Source of the DNA: Nemopilema nomurai
Taxonomy: Eukaryota; Cnidaria; Scyphozoa; Rhizostomeae; Rhizostomatidae
NCBI GenBank assembly: GCA_003864495.1
Contig: ML133383.1
Coordinates: 6,556,880-6,620,879 of the forward strand
DNA length: 64,000 nt
Direction: 5' to 3'
Part shown: piece by piece, positions 50,601-62,600 of the stretch
Numbering within the stretch: position 1 is the stretch's first letter
Layout of the letters: the number at the start of each line of letters is the position of its first letter
Notes under the pieces: model-generated
Told to the model about the DNA's origin: nothing
The model's input: only the letters and a program-made list of their open reading frames with translations
Databases searched by the model: none
Translations under genes and position numbers: made by a program

Positions 50601-53600
50601 CCACCCTCACACAGTACACCTGGTTTAAAGTTGGCATTAAATATTTTAATTGTGAATTGGTTAAGTGCATTTTGCATCTTGAAGAAGCTTAACCTAAAGA
50701 AATGGCCTAAGTGACCTCAAAAACTATTGTTGCTTCAATCGAACTTGACGGCTTTCGAAGTAAACGAATATGAGAAATGTTTCCAAACAAGAATATTATC
50801 TCTAAAATTTCTCAACAAAACTTAACAAAAAGAAAGACAAAATTGCGCAAAATGTTCAGGACAAGCATTGAATAATTGATTAAACCTCTGGACGTAATAG
50901 CACTTTTGCGCGTTAGTTTCAAAACCGTGCTTTTTCAATTGCTCATTGTTCACGTGGTTGCCAACAACGAATAGCCTGGTAGCTCCGGTTTCCAAATGAA
51001 TGATTCTCTGGCGACCTTTGTGCCACATTTGTTTTGAAATCTCCGGGCCAATATCAACATATCTAGAATTTCATTTAGCGACAACATTCGGGGCAAGCTG
51101 AATTGTCACCAAAGGCAACGGAAATAATTATTGTTTGATGTAATAATGTTACCCCCGTGTCTATTTAGCCTGGTCATTCAATGTAACTTGATTAGAAAAG
51201 ATTGAAGGGGATTAACACGGCCGAGAACCTCCATATGTAATTTCTCACTCAAAAGGGCATTGGCGATGAATGGTGAATGACCCAAAAATAGCATTATTAG
51301 ATTGCGGAATAGAGAAGACTGACCCTCGGCGGCTGCGATTTCATACCGTCGGAACACACTGAAGGAGAACACGTCTGGGACTATCGCTGCAGAATTCTAT
51401 TTGTTTGAACTTCGTGGAAGCAGGGAACTCAAGGTAGGGCAAAGAACGGAGAGAGCGTGGTCGAAAAGTAGCCTGCGCAAAATCAACAAGGATTATATAG
51501 GATCATTTACGCGCCTCGAGATTTGATAGTAGCCAAACGTATTCCAGCACTTGCTTGGCGATAGGTGCATGATAAAGTCGGCGCAACTGGCCTTTATCTC
51601 AGTCAAGTGCCATTATCTATTCAGTGACTTTAGAGAAAGATTTCTTCTAAAGACGAAAACAAATATTCACGAGTCAAATACAGCTTTTTCGAGCGCACAC
51701 ACATCATTAATTCATAAGTTTTTACGTCCTGGATATGTCATCAAGAATTGCACCTGTATCATACAGGCAACTGCTAACGACGATTTCACAAGATCTCCGC
51801 AAGGACCAGAGGCAGAAATCACATTCGAATCGCGGGCACACGGGCAAAATGAAGGACATTCAATCGCCCGTAATCGACTTGGAGAACTATCTACTCGAAC
51901 ACTCCTATGACTATGCGCCGAGCAAGACGAACTTTCTCGACCTGCTGGATGATGAAACACTGTTGCAGTTGGCGTATGAGTTCGGCTTGGATAAAAAATC
52001 AGATTTGCCAGAACTGCAAGATATCGAGATAGCCATTGGGCAGTGCGACTGTGTTTGCGAAGGGAATTGGGGCACGACCACCTCTGACGCCGATAAAGTT
52101 GTACAAAGGTGAGGCGAATTCAGTTTGTACTTTCTTCGGCGACGTTTTGAAGTGAAGGAAATACAGTGTTGCATATTTGGTGTTGATCGCTGGTATGCAA
52201 CGCAACACGCTCTCTGGCGGCGAAGCGATTTCTTGAAAGTGGCACAGGAGATGCTCCCCGGCACGTTTCCACGCGGGGACAAAACGCGTATCCCGTAATA
52301 ACACTTACAAGAAGAAAACTCGTTTCGCTTAGTTGTAAAATAGGCATGTTGTTGTATAATTTTGCTCAGTAAAATGTACAGTAGTGTTTATTACGATGTC
52401 AGTGGGAGAAAGTTTTCTGGAGCCAACCCGTGAATTGGCGGCGGCATTTCCCCACGCGACGTGAAATGTTTCTGTTCCAGTATATCTTCCTGCTTTGACT
52501 GGTGGCCGTGCTTGCCAAATCCTTAGCTATCGGCAGTGGAATCTTCGAAAATTGTAGAAAACTGTGTATAACATGCACCTCCATTAAAATCGAAAGAATT
52601 GTGTGGGATTATTGAATCAAGATGATTTGTTGTGTATACCTGCTACTTTTGTATCTTGGAATAAATTTCAATGGCTCTAGGTTTCAAGATTTCTGTTCAC
52701 CCCGAAGTCCTGATAGTTAATTTGATAGATAACGCCCCTATACTTCCTAAAAGCCCCCATCCCCCCTAAATAGCCCCCGAGTTTCATGTCTAATGATCGT
52801 GACTCTTCTCGATATTTAGCTGGGCTGGATTGAATTATTTTCATGACCCCCTATTAAGTTCCCTTTGTGACGCAAGCAATAGAATGGGTTAATGCAAAAT
52901 AGGCATTGTAGCTGCTTATGCGGTTATTACGGGTTGTGAACCACACATTAGTGGTCGTACACCGGCACACACGCTACGTCGGGTTGTCTGTTCTGAGATT
53001 GCTTGGTCGCTGTTTCTCCGCTTTCCAAGAGGGATAATTAGACCCGGCACGGTAATCAGCTTAAGGCGTAATGATGCGCCTGAATCTGTTGAGTCTTTGT
53101 ATGAAAGGGGGTTCAGCGTTCTGAATCCATTTACCTCGCCTTTCCGAATTGTCGAGGAGATGAAATTTTGAAGGGCATTGTCAGGATAAAACCCGTTGTC
53201 TCCCCCGCAATAACAACATCAACACCGTGTCATCACCAACGGCTTGATAATTAACGGATCAAACGTTCTTTTCCCACATGTTTTCGCCATGGCTCCCCAA
53301 TTCGATCGGTTTTAATTAAAAAAGGAACCCCGCTATCTTCTTATAATCAAACCAAGTCCTTCTGATTTATGTTGTGGATATTTAAGCGACACTTTGCCCT
53401 CGACTTTTGCCAACACGAGTGAACCAGAAAACAGGTCAACTAGATGCAACAGAAATCCCGTACATGATTTTCCGCTAGCCTTGAGTACCTATACATATAT
53501 ACGTGTATATTGGTAGATGTTGGGTTTGTTGAGTTTCTTTGGGAAACACTAAAGTTGAGTTTTAAAAAGCAACTTCGATTCGTTGAATTGATGATGATTG

Positions 53601-56600
53601 ATAAAAAAGCTTCGCTAAACGATTGCTCAATGCTTCTCCACCTGTACTGTGTTATGTGAATACATTTAAAGCACATCTCATGTTTCGTTTCGTCTCTTTT
53701 ATGTCTTTTTGGCTAGCAGACATAGTTGTATGGGCTGTTTTCGCGACTCTCCGCTGTTTGTAGTTTATTTCCGGCCCTTGTTCTATAATAGGTTTTGCTG
53801 GTAGAGAGATGTATAGTGAGGCACGGCATGCAAAAATTTGAAAATGCCGAGAGTGGGAGATTTCAGGCTATGGTCGGTGGGACGACTCGAAACAATTAAA
53901 AGTGATGAAAGAAGTAATCTACTGCGCTTTGAGTTGCGAAGCAAGTGATAACATTAACGTTCTGCACTGTTTCCCAAAGACCCAGTTGTGACATGTGGCT
54001 GGACACAGGGCTGCAAGAAAGAAAGGTCATTGCATGCAGAGAGCAAAGGCGTTCGATGGCTATAAAACTGATAATCAAGAATGTCGACTTAGCAGAGATG
54101 ATCGAACTTTCAATGCTAGGAAACAAAAAACTACTTGAAAAATTCCACCTTTAATATTTGGCAACGTTTTCTGCCAAGACACACGGCTGTGTGGAATGTA
54201 AATGTTGTTCACATTCCCAACCATTTCGTCGGGTAGGTAAAGAGAACTGTGTACACTTGTGCAGTGTTTGCTGGAAATAAATACCAATCGGAAATGTCTG
54301 TAGCCCTGAAACAAAGCCTCCATTTTTTCCAGACGGGCCGATCCTGAGAAGACTCACGATCCTTCAGAGTCAATAATCTGATAATATTTTTATCCCATTG
54401 CAAACCACGTAGAGAAAGTCAAGTGTTTGGCGTCTCTTTAATGCAAGAAACGAGATCAGATTTCCCGGATTTCAAGCCGTGAAAAATTGCATTTTGAGAG
54501 ATCGAAAGTGGCCCGTTTTGGCTTAATTGTTGTTGGCCTCGCTTCAACGTGCCACACCCCATGTTTCAACTTGCCCCCAGAAGCGTTCGGGGAGGCCTGC
54601 TGCCCTAACCAAGCTTATTTTCAGCAGCAACCGAAAAGCCACGACAGTCATTGCATTCGCGGCAAACAGACTTATGTCAACAGAACTGAATCCTATTAGC
54701 TGCGGTCTATTGTGGCCTAAAGGTGGAAAATAGCCAATTTCCTTTTGAGTGGCGCTTTTTGGGGATTTGGAATGACACTGTTATCCATCGGACAATGTTG
54801 TCTTTTATCATTTCATTTCAGTTTTTATCCGTGCCTCAGGATGTTCAAAATACTCCACGGTTTCTCTTTGGTTTCAGGTTCTGTATTGCCAATTGATTCA
54901 CGACGCAACAGCAAGCATCGTTTGATATCTGATAAGCATTTCTTTACCAAAATATGATTAAATGCAAGGTTCTGAAAAAGTTGGCGTACAAATTCCAACG
55001 AGGAAAACACATTGGCCCCTAACATATGAATATAAACCCACGAGAGTGAAGGAAATATCGAAGATTGTGTAAGAGGTGGGAGAACAGTGCCTCTAAAGCT
55101 TCGTGTGTGCAAGAATAAACAAAGACACGAGCTAAACCATAGCTTTAGACTTTTTCGTTTTTCATTCAAACGAAATTCTTAATATTTACATACTCTGTTA
55201 CGCGTCCCTATTTGCACATAAGACAAAAGAATTGACTGTTGCTTTCCCTGCTTCTTAAAAAGTGTAGGAAAACTGTTTCAAAACAATGAATAAGCTTTAT
55301 ATAGATGATCGTTATCACATACAAAAATAACTCTGGTGATCATAAGTTTCGATATAGCTAATAACTGGTTTATAAAAACTTTCAGCATTAAAATTAACCA
55401 AAAATTTGTAAACTTCAAAACCCTAAAATCGACTCTTCACCTTTAAAAAAGAGATTGCGTTGTCGATTGATGAAAAATTAGCAACAGAACTTGACTGACT
55501 TAAACTTGACTGAATGTGGTATGAGGAGATGTTTCAGCAATCTCCGTTAAATCAACTTTTAACTACACTGCTAATCACTATTGCCAAAGCCATCAAATTT
55601 AAACGACATAATTCACTGATCTAGACCCGCGAATTTAACTCGCTAGTAATTCGAGTTGAATTTCGCTAGATTATGTTCAGATTTCCTGGCAGACCTGAGC
55701 ACAGAGTGGAATTTTCACACAGTACAAGACGAGAAAGGTCACTGGATTGGAAAAATAGATGCCACGCCCCATCCTCACATTGATTTCACTGTTGGTGAAC
55801 AGCTTCTAGGACACTGGGTATATGTAGATCTGTCCCACCACGTGTTCTTACGTCATAATGACTTCCATAGCTCTGAGCATGTCTCAGTGGGACGTTACGC
55901 AGAAAGTTGCTAGACACCCAGCAAAACTTACCCGTTTCTTGGGGGAAAAGATTCTGGATGGCCGATAAAAAACTCCCCGTGAAAGCATCACGGAGTGAAG
56001 ATTTTTTCAAACTATATTGCGTTTAAAGAAGTGCAGAAAAAAGTTAGCTAATAGCCAAGTTAGCGGTATCATAATACAAAAAACCTATTTTGAAGAACAA
56101 AATTTGCAACCACCCTCCCCTCGATTTATGACCTTTGTTTAAATTGAAATTTTTTCCTCAATGAACTGTTTTTTCTACCGTGTTGTCTCAATGATGGCGG
56201 TCTCTTAAGTGTGGCGATATTTGCCAAGATCTTGGTGTATAGGATGTGCAGTGGCCCATACTTTACCTCTTAGTACTCTAATCGGAAAAAATGTAAATAG
56301 AAGTTTTAATCAATTCCCCTTACTATAAGAAATATAGAAAAAATATAATCATAGAAGGGTAAAAATATAAAAAGATAGAAAATGTGGTAAATATAGAAAC
56401 AAAATTAAAAAGCACAAAGAAATGCGACTTGAATGGCGAAAGGCCATAAAATTCGGTCACAAGCAAAACATTGACAAAAGCGCGATACGAAATTGTGATA
56501 AATCTCATCAAAATGAAAAAACATTACATCCACTCACAGGAAAAAAAGCCAAAGAAAACAACTTAAACAAATAAAACTGGAATGGAACGCTTTAGTTCAT

Positions 56601-59600
56601 AATGTCATTATGGAAAAACTCTGTTTGAGAAATTAAACATGATTAGGCCAAGACTTGAGAACAGCGGTCAGGAATCCAAACGTTTAGCGTGCGCAATTGT
56701 ACTTTCTTCTAATCTAATTAAGTCTCCAGAGCTTTATCTGAAGGCAAAGCAAAACGGATTTTCCTTGCGAAGCACCGTCGAACTAATGCTTTTTGCTTAG
56801 GCGTAACGATTTAAAACAGTTTTATCACACGAGGAATGAAAACCCGTCAATAGTTACTTTGTGCTCAAAAAAGTGCATTGCTAGGTTTCGGTTCGGAAAA
56901 CAATGACGAGAGCAGAAAGGACGGAATAACACAAGACACAAGTATGCCTACTGCGGAACGTAGTGTTTTAATTAGAATAACCTTTAAAATCCACATGAAA
57001 CAAATTGCGTGAAATAGTTGTTAGCAAATTACGTCCCTGTAGCAGCCGCCTCAGTCAGGGATCTTACTTAAATGATTGTTTGTCATACCTCTGTATTCAT
57101 CGCTGGTGCTTATTGATTTGATTCTCAATCATTCTGATGAAAAATTGTTTCAGGCTCATCTGTTTACAGTATCTTACATCATTGATAGATTCAAATGTAG
57201 ATCAAGGACGGGGAGGGCATTTTTACATCACACGGAGTGAGAAATGACATAAATGTGAAAAAACATAAATGTGAGACCTTGATAAGACAACTGCTGCAAC
57301 AACAACAAATCGCCATTTTTCTGACAAACTTAAACCAAAGCACTTGTATTGGGCATCTGAAGGGTGATCTTCTTATGAATGGAATACGTTAACTCGGTAT
57401 GACTAACCGGTAATTACTAATAACAATAAGAATTTAAGCAGCAACCAACCTATGTCTCATCGATTTCCCTTAAGCCATGCAAAGTCCAAATTGATTATCC
57501 CCTACAGTTCCCCAGTAGTGAGTTCAGGTGCAATCCAACGCATTTTTGAAAACAGCAAACAGGCCGGCGTACGTAGCCCGTGAAAGGAAGGAGTGTTTGG
57601 AAAATTGTCGTGACAAATGCCCTCTAGACTTTTAGAAAGGTAGAGCAACGCCCTTTTTAGGTGTAATTTTTGCGTGGCGAAATTCTGTTGCTGGCACAAT
57701 GATCTTTAACTTTTCATGGATTTACCCTCTTGCTAACGTTCTGCCTTTATTGCATGTTTGGGGAAATTTAAAGGGCAAGGTGGGGATCCGGGATACACCC
57801 CCCTGGGTACGCCACTGATACAAACGCCCTTGTTTTGCGATATGTTATAACTACAGTACCATTCGCCATTGGAGCGCCAGAGACCCGTCGTGATACCCTG
57901 CAAACAGAAGTCTTTGTGCTTGCGCGCAGTAGATGCTTTCCAAACTTTCTCGATAAAGATACATCAGGTAATTCAATTTGTTTCAGCAATTTTCATTAAA
58001 CCTCCAGCCTTGTACCGACCTTTTTAATCTCGGCCATCGAAGGCTTATGGGCAAAAAGCAAGAAAATCCAATCACTGATTATCTTATCTGCGACCACAGG
58101 GAGACAATTGGAAGGCCTGTAATAAATATCCACACCCTTCAGAGTTATCGGGTCCAATAATTTATAGGTAATGAAGTTCGTACACATCAGCATGTTAAAG
58201 TCTTCTGGTTGGAAATCCGATCACAACTTATTCAAAGGAGAATTTCTCGCTAAAAATGTTCGAGTAGACGAGCATTTCAAAGTGGTCTATTTTCCTTTCA
58301 AAATATTAGCTCAAAGCATACGGCGAGATGTTCCATCGAGTATGAGGTCATGATTGGAGACAAAGCCGACGATAATGTGCGAAATGGGCACAGGTCCTGT
58401 GGAACCCTAGTGGCATAAAGACAAATTGAACCTAGAAAAAGCGATGTTTCTCAAGGGCCTGATAAGTACAAGCAGGCTGAGTTGGCTCTGGCATTTGCTT
58501 CGTGTGCAGAGATATTAAAATGAGAGAAATGAAGAGCGCTCTCTTCTCCAGGTTCACAATCGACGCTTTTGCCATCCATTGCTGCAAAGAAAAGATCTGT
58601 ATTCTTTTGCATCATAACATTCTGCGTGGCAAGAGGCGAGAGCATTTGTTATTAAGCAACCATTTCAAATAAAGAAGGGGTTTTAAAGGGGTAAACCCGC
58701 AGCAGCCCTCCTTCTTCATGATCGCTACTAGCACTGACCCCTTGGTCCAATCGGAAGAGCCCCCGATTTATGTCTCATGACCCTGAACATTGTATTGGTG
58801 ACCCCGATCTTCGTCTTAGTGTCCCCGAGTTATTATCTTTTTAAAGTATAAGAAGAAGAATGATGATTGTTATTGCAGCTGGGCCTAGGTTTGTGGCAGA
58901 AATGTCGAAAAACGTTCAACTTTTTCGTCCAGCAATCACTCCAACAGACAAAAAATGCAATGCAACGCCATTTCTATACTGGCACCATTATCTGCGACAG
59001 CATTTTGCTCAGTGAAAATAGGCTTTACCGAGTGTCAGATGGAGAGCTGAGGTGCTTCTTTTGGAGCACAGCTTCACTAGACGAGAGCACTGCAGCCTAC
59101 TGGCCTCATGGAGTTTCCACATTCGCATTTTGCACGCATTCCTTTGCTAGCATCAATTGCAACTAGAATTCTAATAATCTGATCAAGGTCTTAAACGCAT
59201 TACGTACAATTTAATTAGAACAGCCGGTCGAAGCAATGACCTCCGCCTTGGAGTGCCGATGTCCACTCTAGTCCGTCCCAGTCTTAGCTGAGCCCACAAG
59301 ATTGGCTTTCAAAGACGGGCTGTTTTGGTGTGCAGTATGGTGCATACGAAAATCTCCATCTTTTCGTTGCGAAACACCGAAATGCAAAGCTGGTCAAACC
59401 ATTGCTTACGGTGGAATGTTAGACATTGATGATTACAGGATCAGATTGTGCTTTGTCTGTAATTCAGCGATGTGCTTGAAGGCCGCGAAGAACATGGCAG
59501 GTGAAAACGACTGAGCACACGCCTGTTAGAGATTCTATCAACAGCGGACAGAAATTGATTTGAGAAAGTAAAGAAAAGAAATCATTAGAAATTCGCGACA

Positions 59601-62600
59601 TTCTATCATATGAAATATATTCTCTCGGTTATTTTTCAGCCGCTTTATCATGGCAAATGCCGTGGGTGATAACGCATTGAAACTCGACCCAGTCTCCTTA
59701 GGGCACGAATGCATGTGTGCCCCAGGCTCCTCTCACGAAACAACTATGAGCACCACCTACTGTGTGGCATGCAAGGTTTTTAAAGATCTAAATAAACTTT
59801 GGAAAGCAGGGGTTAAATAACCTTGATACATTGTAAACAAAAGTACAAATCAATAGCCAAACATTGATTCTGGGTGGAAAACGAGAAGAGTTTTCTTGAC
59901 AAATCTGAACCTGAATTGACTGACTTTTTGACATCCACGACTGGTCAAAAAGTCACTATACAGCGATCAGTTGGTGCTTTTTGGTCGTTAGTAAAGATTA
60001 AACTTTTCTGTCAAATACGTCATTGCTCCCAACAACCTCATTTCAGATTAACATATCTCTTAATTTCCGATCCACCATCTATGTTAAAAACTTGCGTAGA
60101 AATGGGAAGATTTTTGTAAATTTTCAACAACATCCCCCTTATCCCCCTGAAACGCTATGGTGCTAATCCAGAAGAGAATTTGCGAAATCTACGTCTGAAA
60201 TGTTGCGGTAAAGCTGTCTTTATTAGGAGGAATTCTCCTAGATTCATAAAGAATCTTCAAATCGGGGATTAATTTCCGGCTAGCGCTAACAAATTTTAAA
60301 ATATAATTTCGTTTATTTCGCCTCATTCTCTAGTTATTCACCTACAAGCTGAAAATAGTTAATGGGTATCAGATACCAATGTCTTTCCATTGAATGACAT
60401 TCCCATTATTTTTGGTGATCTTGGTTGTATTGGGTCTTCCTAAGAACCTTCTCCGTAATTTTGGCAATAATCAAAGTTGGGTCAAAATATGAATTAATCT
60501 ATTGAAACGCTATTCATACGTGTTTATAATATCCCGAATTAGCCTTAAATTTGATAAAAGAAATTAAACAAAGATAACAATCGTTCTCATTTATGTGAGG
60601 TGGAAAATTGTTTGTACTGAGCACTGAGAAACCATCATCAGATCATTGGTCCAACCAAATTACGCATTTGCCTGGAAAATCCTTCAAAAAGCCTTATTTA
60701 ATGTACAAAAACAAAGTGGGGGTTGAAACTAATACCCAATATTCTCTTTGACGTTTATCTGATAAATATGTCACTCCAACATTACGCACGCCCCTTTGAC
60801 AGTGACTGAGTTGTTCATTGACTACCATAATGGCATTACAGGCGTTCCTCAAAACCGTTTAATTCGGAGAAAAATTGCAACAATTTTTTCATTCTAAGGT
60901 CACAACAATACCTTTAAAGTTACCAAACATGCCTGCGAGATCAAAGACGGCTAAACTAAGACAAGTTTCTTGCTTGAATCCCACCCATGCTTTTTATTGA
61001 AAGGTATTAAGACTATTTTTGTTACACGCATTTTGGAATGGGATAAAAACAGGTAAATGCAGAGGTCAAATGTTGTTGCAGACGAAATGGTTCTGACAAT
61101 ATTTATTCCGAAAGCAAACAAGTAACAATAACTTTTTGCTCGATTGTTTCCAACTCATAACAGGTAAATCTCAACTTATTATGCGAGTCATAGAAAGAAT
61201 CGGCGATCTGTCAGTGAGAGAAGGTGCTCTGGACAGGGGTTTGGGGAAGGGGTTTAGGGGTTGTTGAGTTCGAGTAAAAGAAAAACTAGTTCAATTAAGA
61301 AGAGAAACGCCAGGAAGAGGTAACTTGCTTCCTTGAACAGCCAACGCGACCCCCGTACTACCCTACTCGGTCCCTAAGTAAAAGAGGCCTAAATAGATAA
61401 AGTGGAAATGATGGTTTTTGCGAAAGTTGAACAAAGATGGGGGTTACACCGTGTGGGTTATCGGCGCTTTCGGATAGTGATCACTTTGTTATCCACTAGG
61501 TTTCAAGTGGAAAGAACGTACTTTTATGGCAATTAGGAAAGTGTACAGGAAAAATGTACCTTGTATGCATCTAATGCTGCTTTTGCCACCTTAACTTCCC
61601 TTGCAAGTTCATCTAAAACAACAAAAAATCCGACTCTTAAACGGAATTAAATAGTGAATTTTCAATATAGATAATTACATAACAGTTAAAAGCTATTAAC
61701 AGAACGTTTAGTTACCGGACTTCATAGAGCTATTGTACTCATACGCTGCCTTTGCCCTTGTCTTTCGTTGGGACATTATTCATTGGGTTTTTATCTATTA
61801 AATATATCTAACTGTAGCAAAGAGTGTGTACATATAAGCATCAATGCTTTGTAGACATTCTTAATTTTCAACATAAGTTTCTTGAGTGAATAAACGGATG
61901 AGTTTAAAAACACAGTTGATAGTAACCAGGCTTTGAAATCAATGGAAGTACATAGAACTACAAAGATTAAGTTTATCTAAAACTCTTTCGCAAAGAAAAG
62001 CCTCCATCAATGAAATAATAGGAAAGAATAAAAATTATCAAAATTATCATTAGAATTTTAAAATACTTTTAAAACTATCATGGCCATAACTAAAATTAAT
62101 ATAATGCCGAGGTTGCCTTCTGAATTTATTATGTCTCTTTGAAAATGCGATAACAAGCGATCACAGACGAGTATATAGCGATCATTATACCATCTTTCAA
62201 ATCTTTAGCCTGACTTGATATGGCTTGATATAGACTTGAAGTGAAATAATAATACCAATATAGCATTAGCTGGCATTGTGTTATAAAAAAACGAAACGAG
62301 TGCCTCTTGTTAAGGGGTTTTTGTCCACACAAAGCAACAGATACCATCTACATAGTAGCATAACAGAGTGCTTTTTATTGTTTCAACTCACTGTTCTCTT
62401 TCGAAGCCTCGGCAGCAATCTCTCCAATCTACGGGAAAACACGAAGTCAGCAAAAAAGATATTACCAGATCAAGGGCACATTTGCATCACGATAAGAAGC
62501 AAATGGTGGTAAAAAAGAATGGCAGATCAGTCTTGCTGGCTGCTGGGTGTCAGGAGCCTGTGCCCGAGTTGTCTTAATGACGTAACAGACGAGGCTTTAC

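Larger units (their letters stand above)
46382..61559. other. 15.2-kb gene B intron hosting nested gene C
   Basis: By far the largest intron in the window. It contains antisense gene C (51735-54154), the 16-bp minisatellite (49662-50088), a possible promoter-like patch near 47.7 kb, and scattered putative mobile-element fragments (52.74-52.81, 57.77-57.83, 58.75-58.79 kb). All other open frames lack splice support. Confidence 0.65.

Noticed and set aside
55656..55913. 85-codon plus ORF (FLADLSTEWNFHTVQDEK...)
   Set aside because: No splice partner with gene C, whose second exon already ends in a stop. Kept as chance.
58451..58645. Minus ORF after a TTTCTTTGCAG acceptor-like site
   Set aside because: No donor, and its phase is not needed between gene B exons, which join directly.
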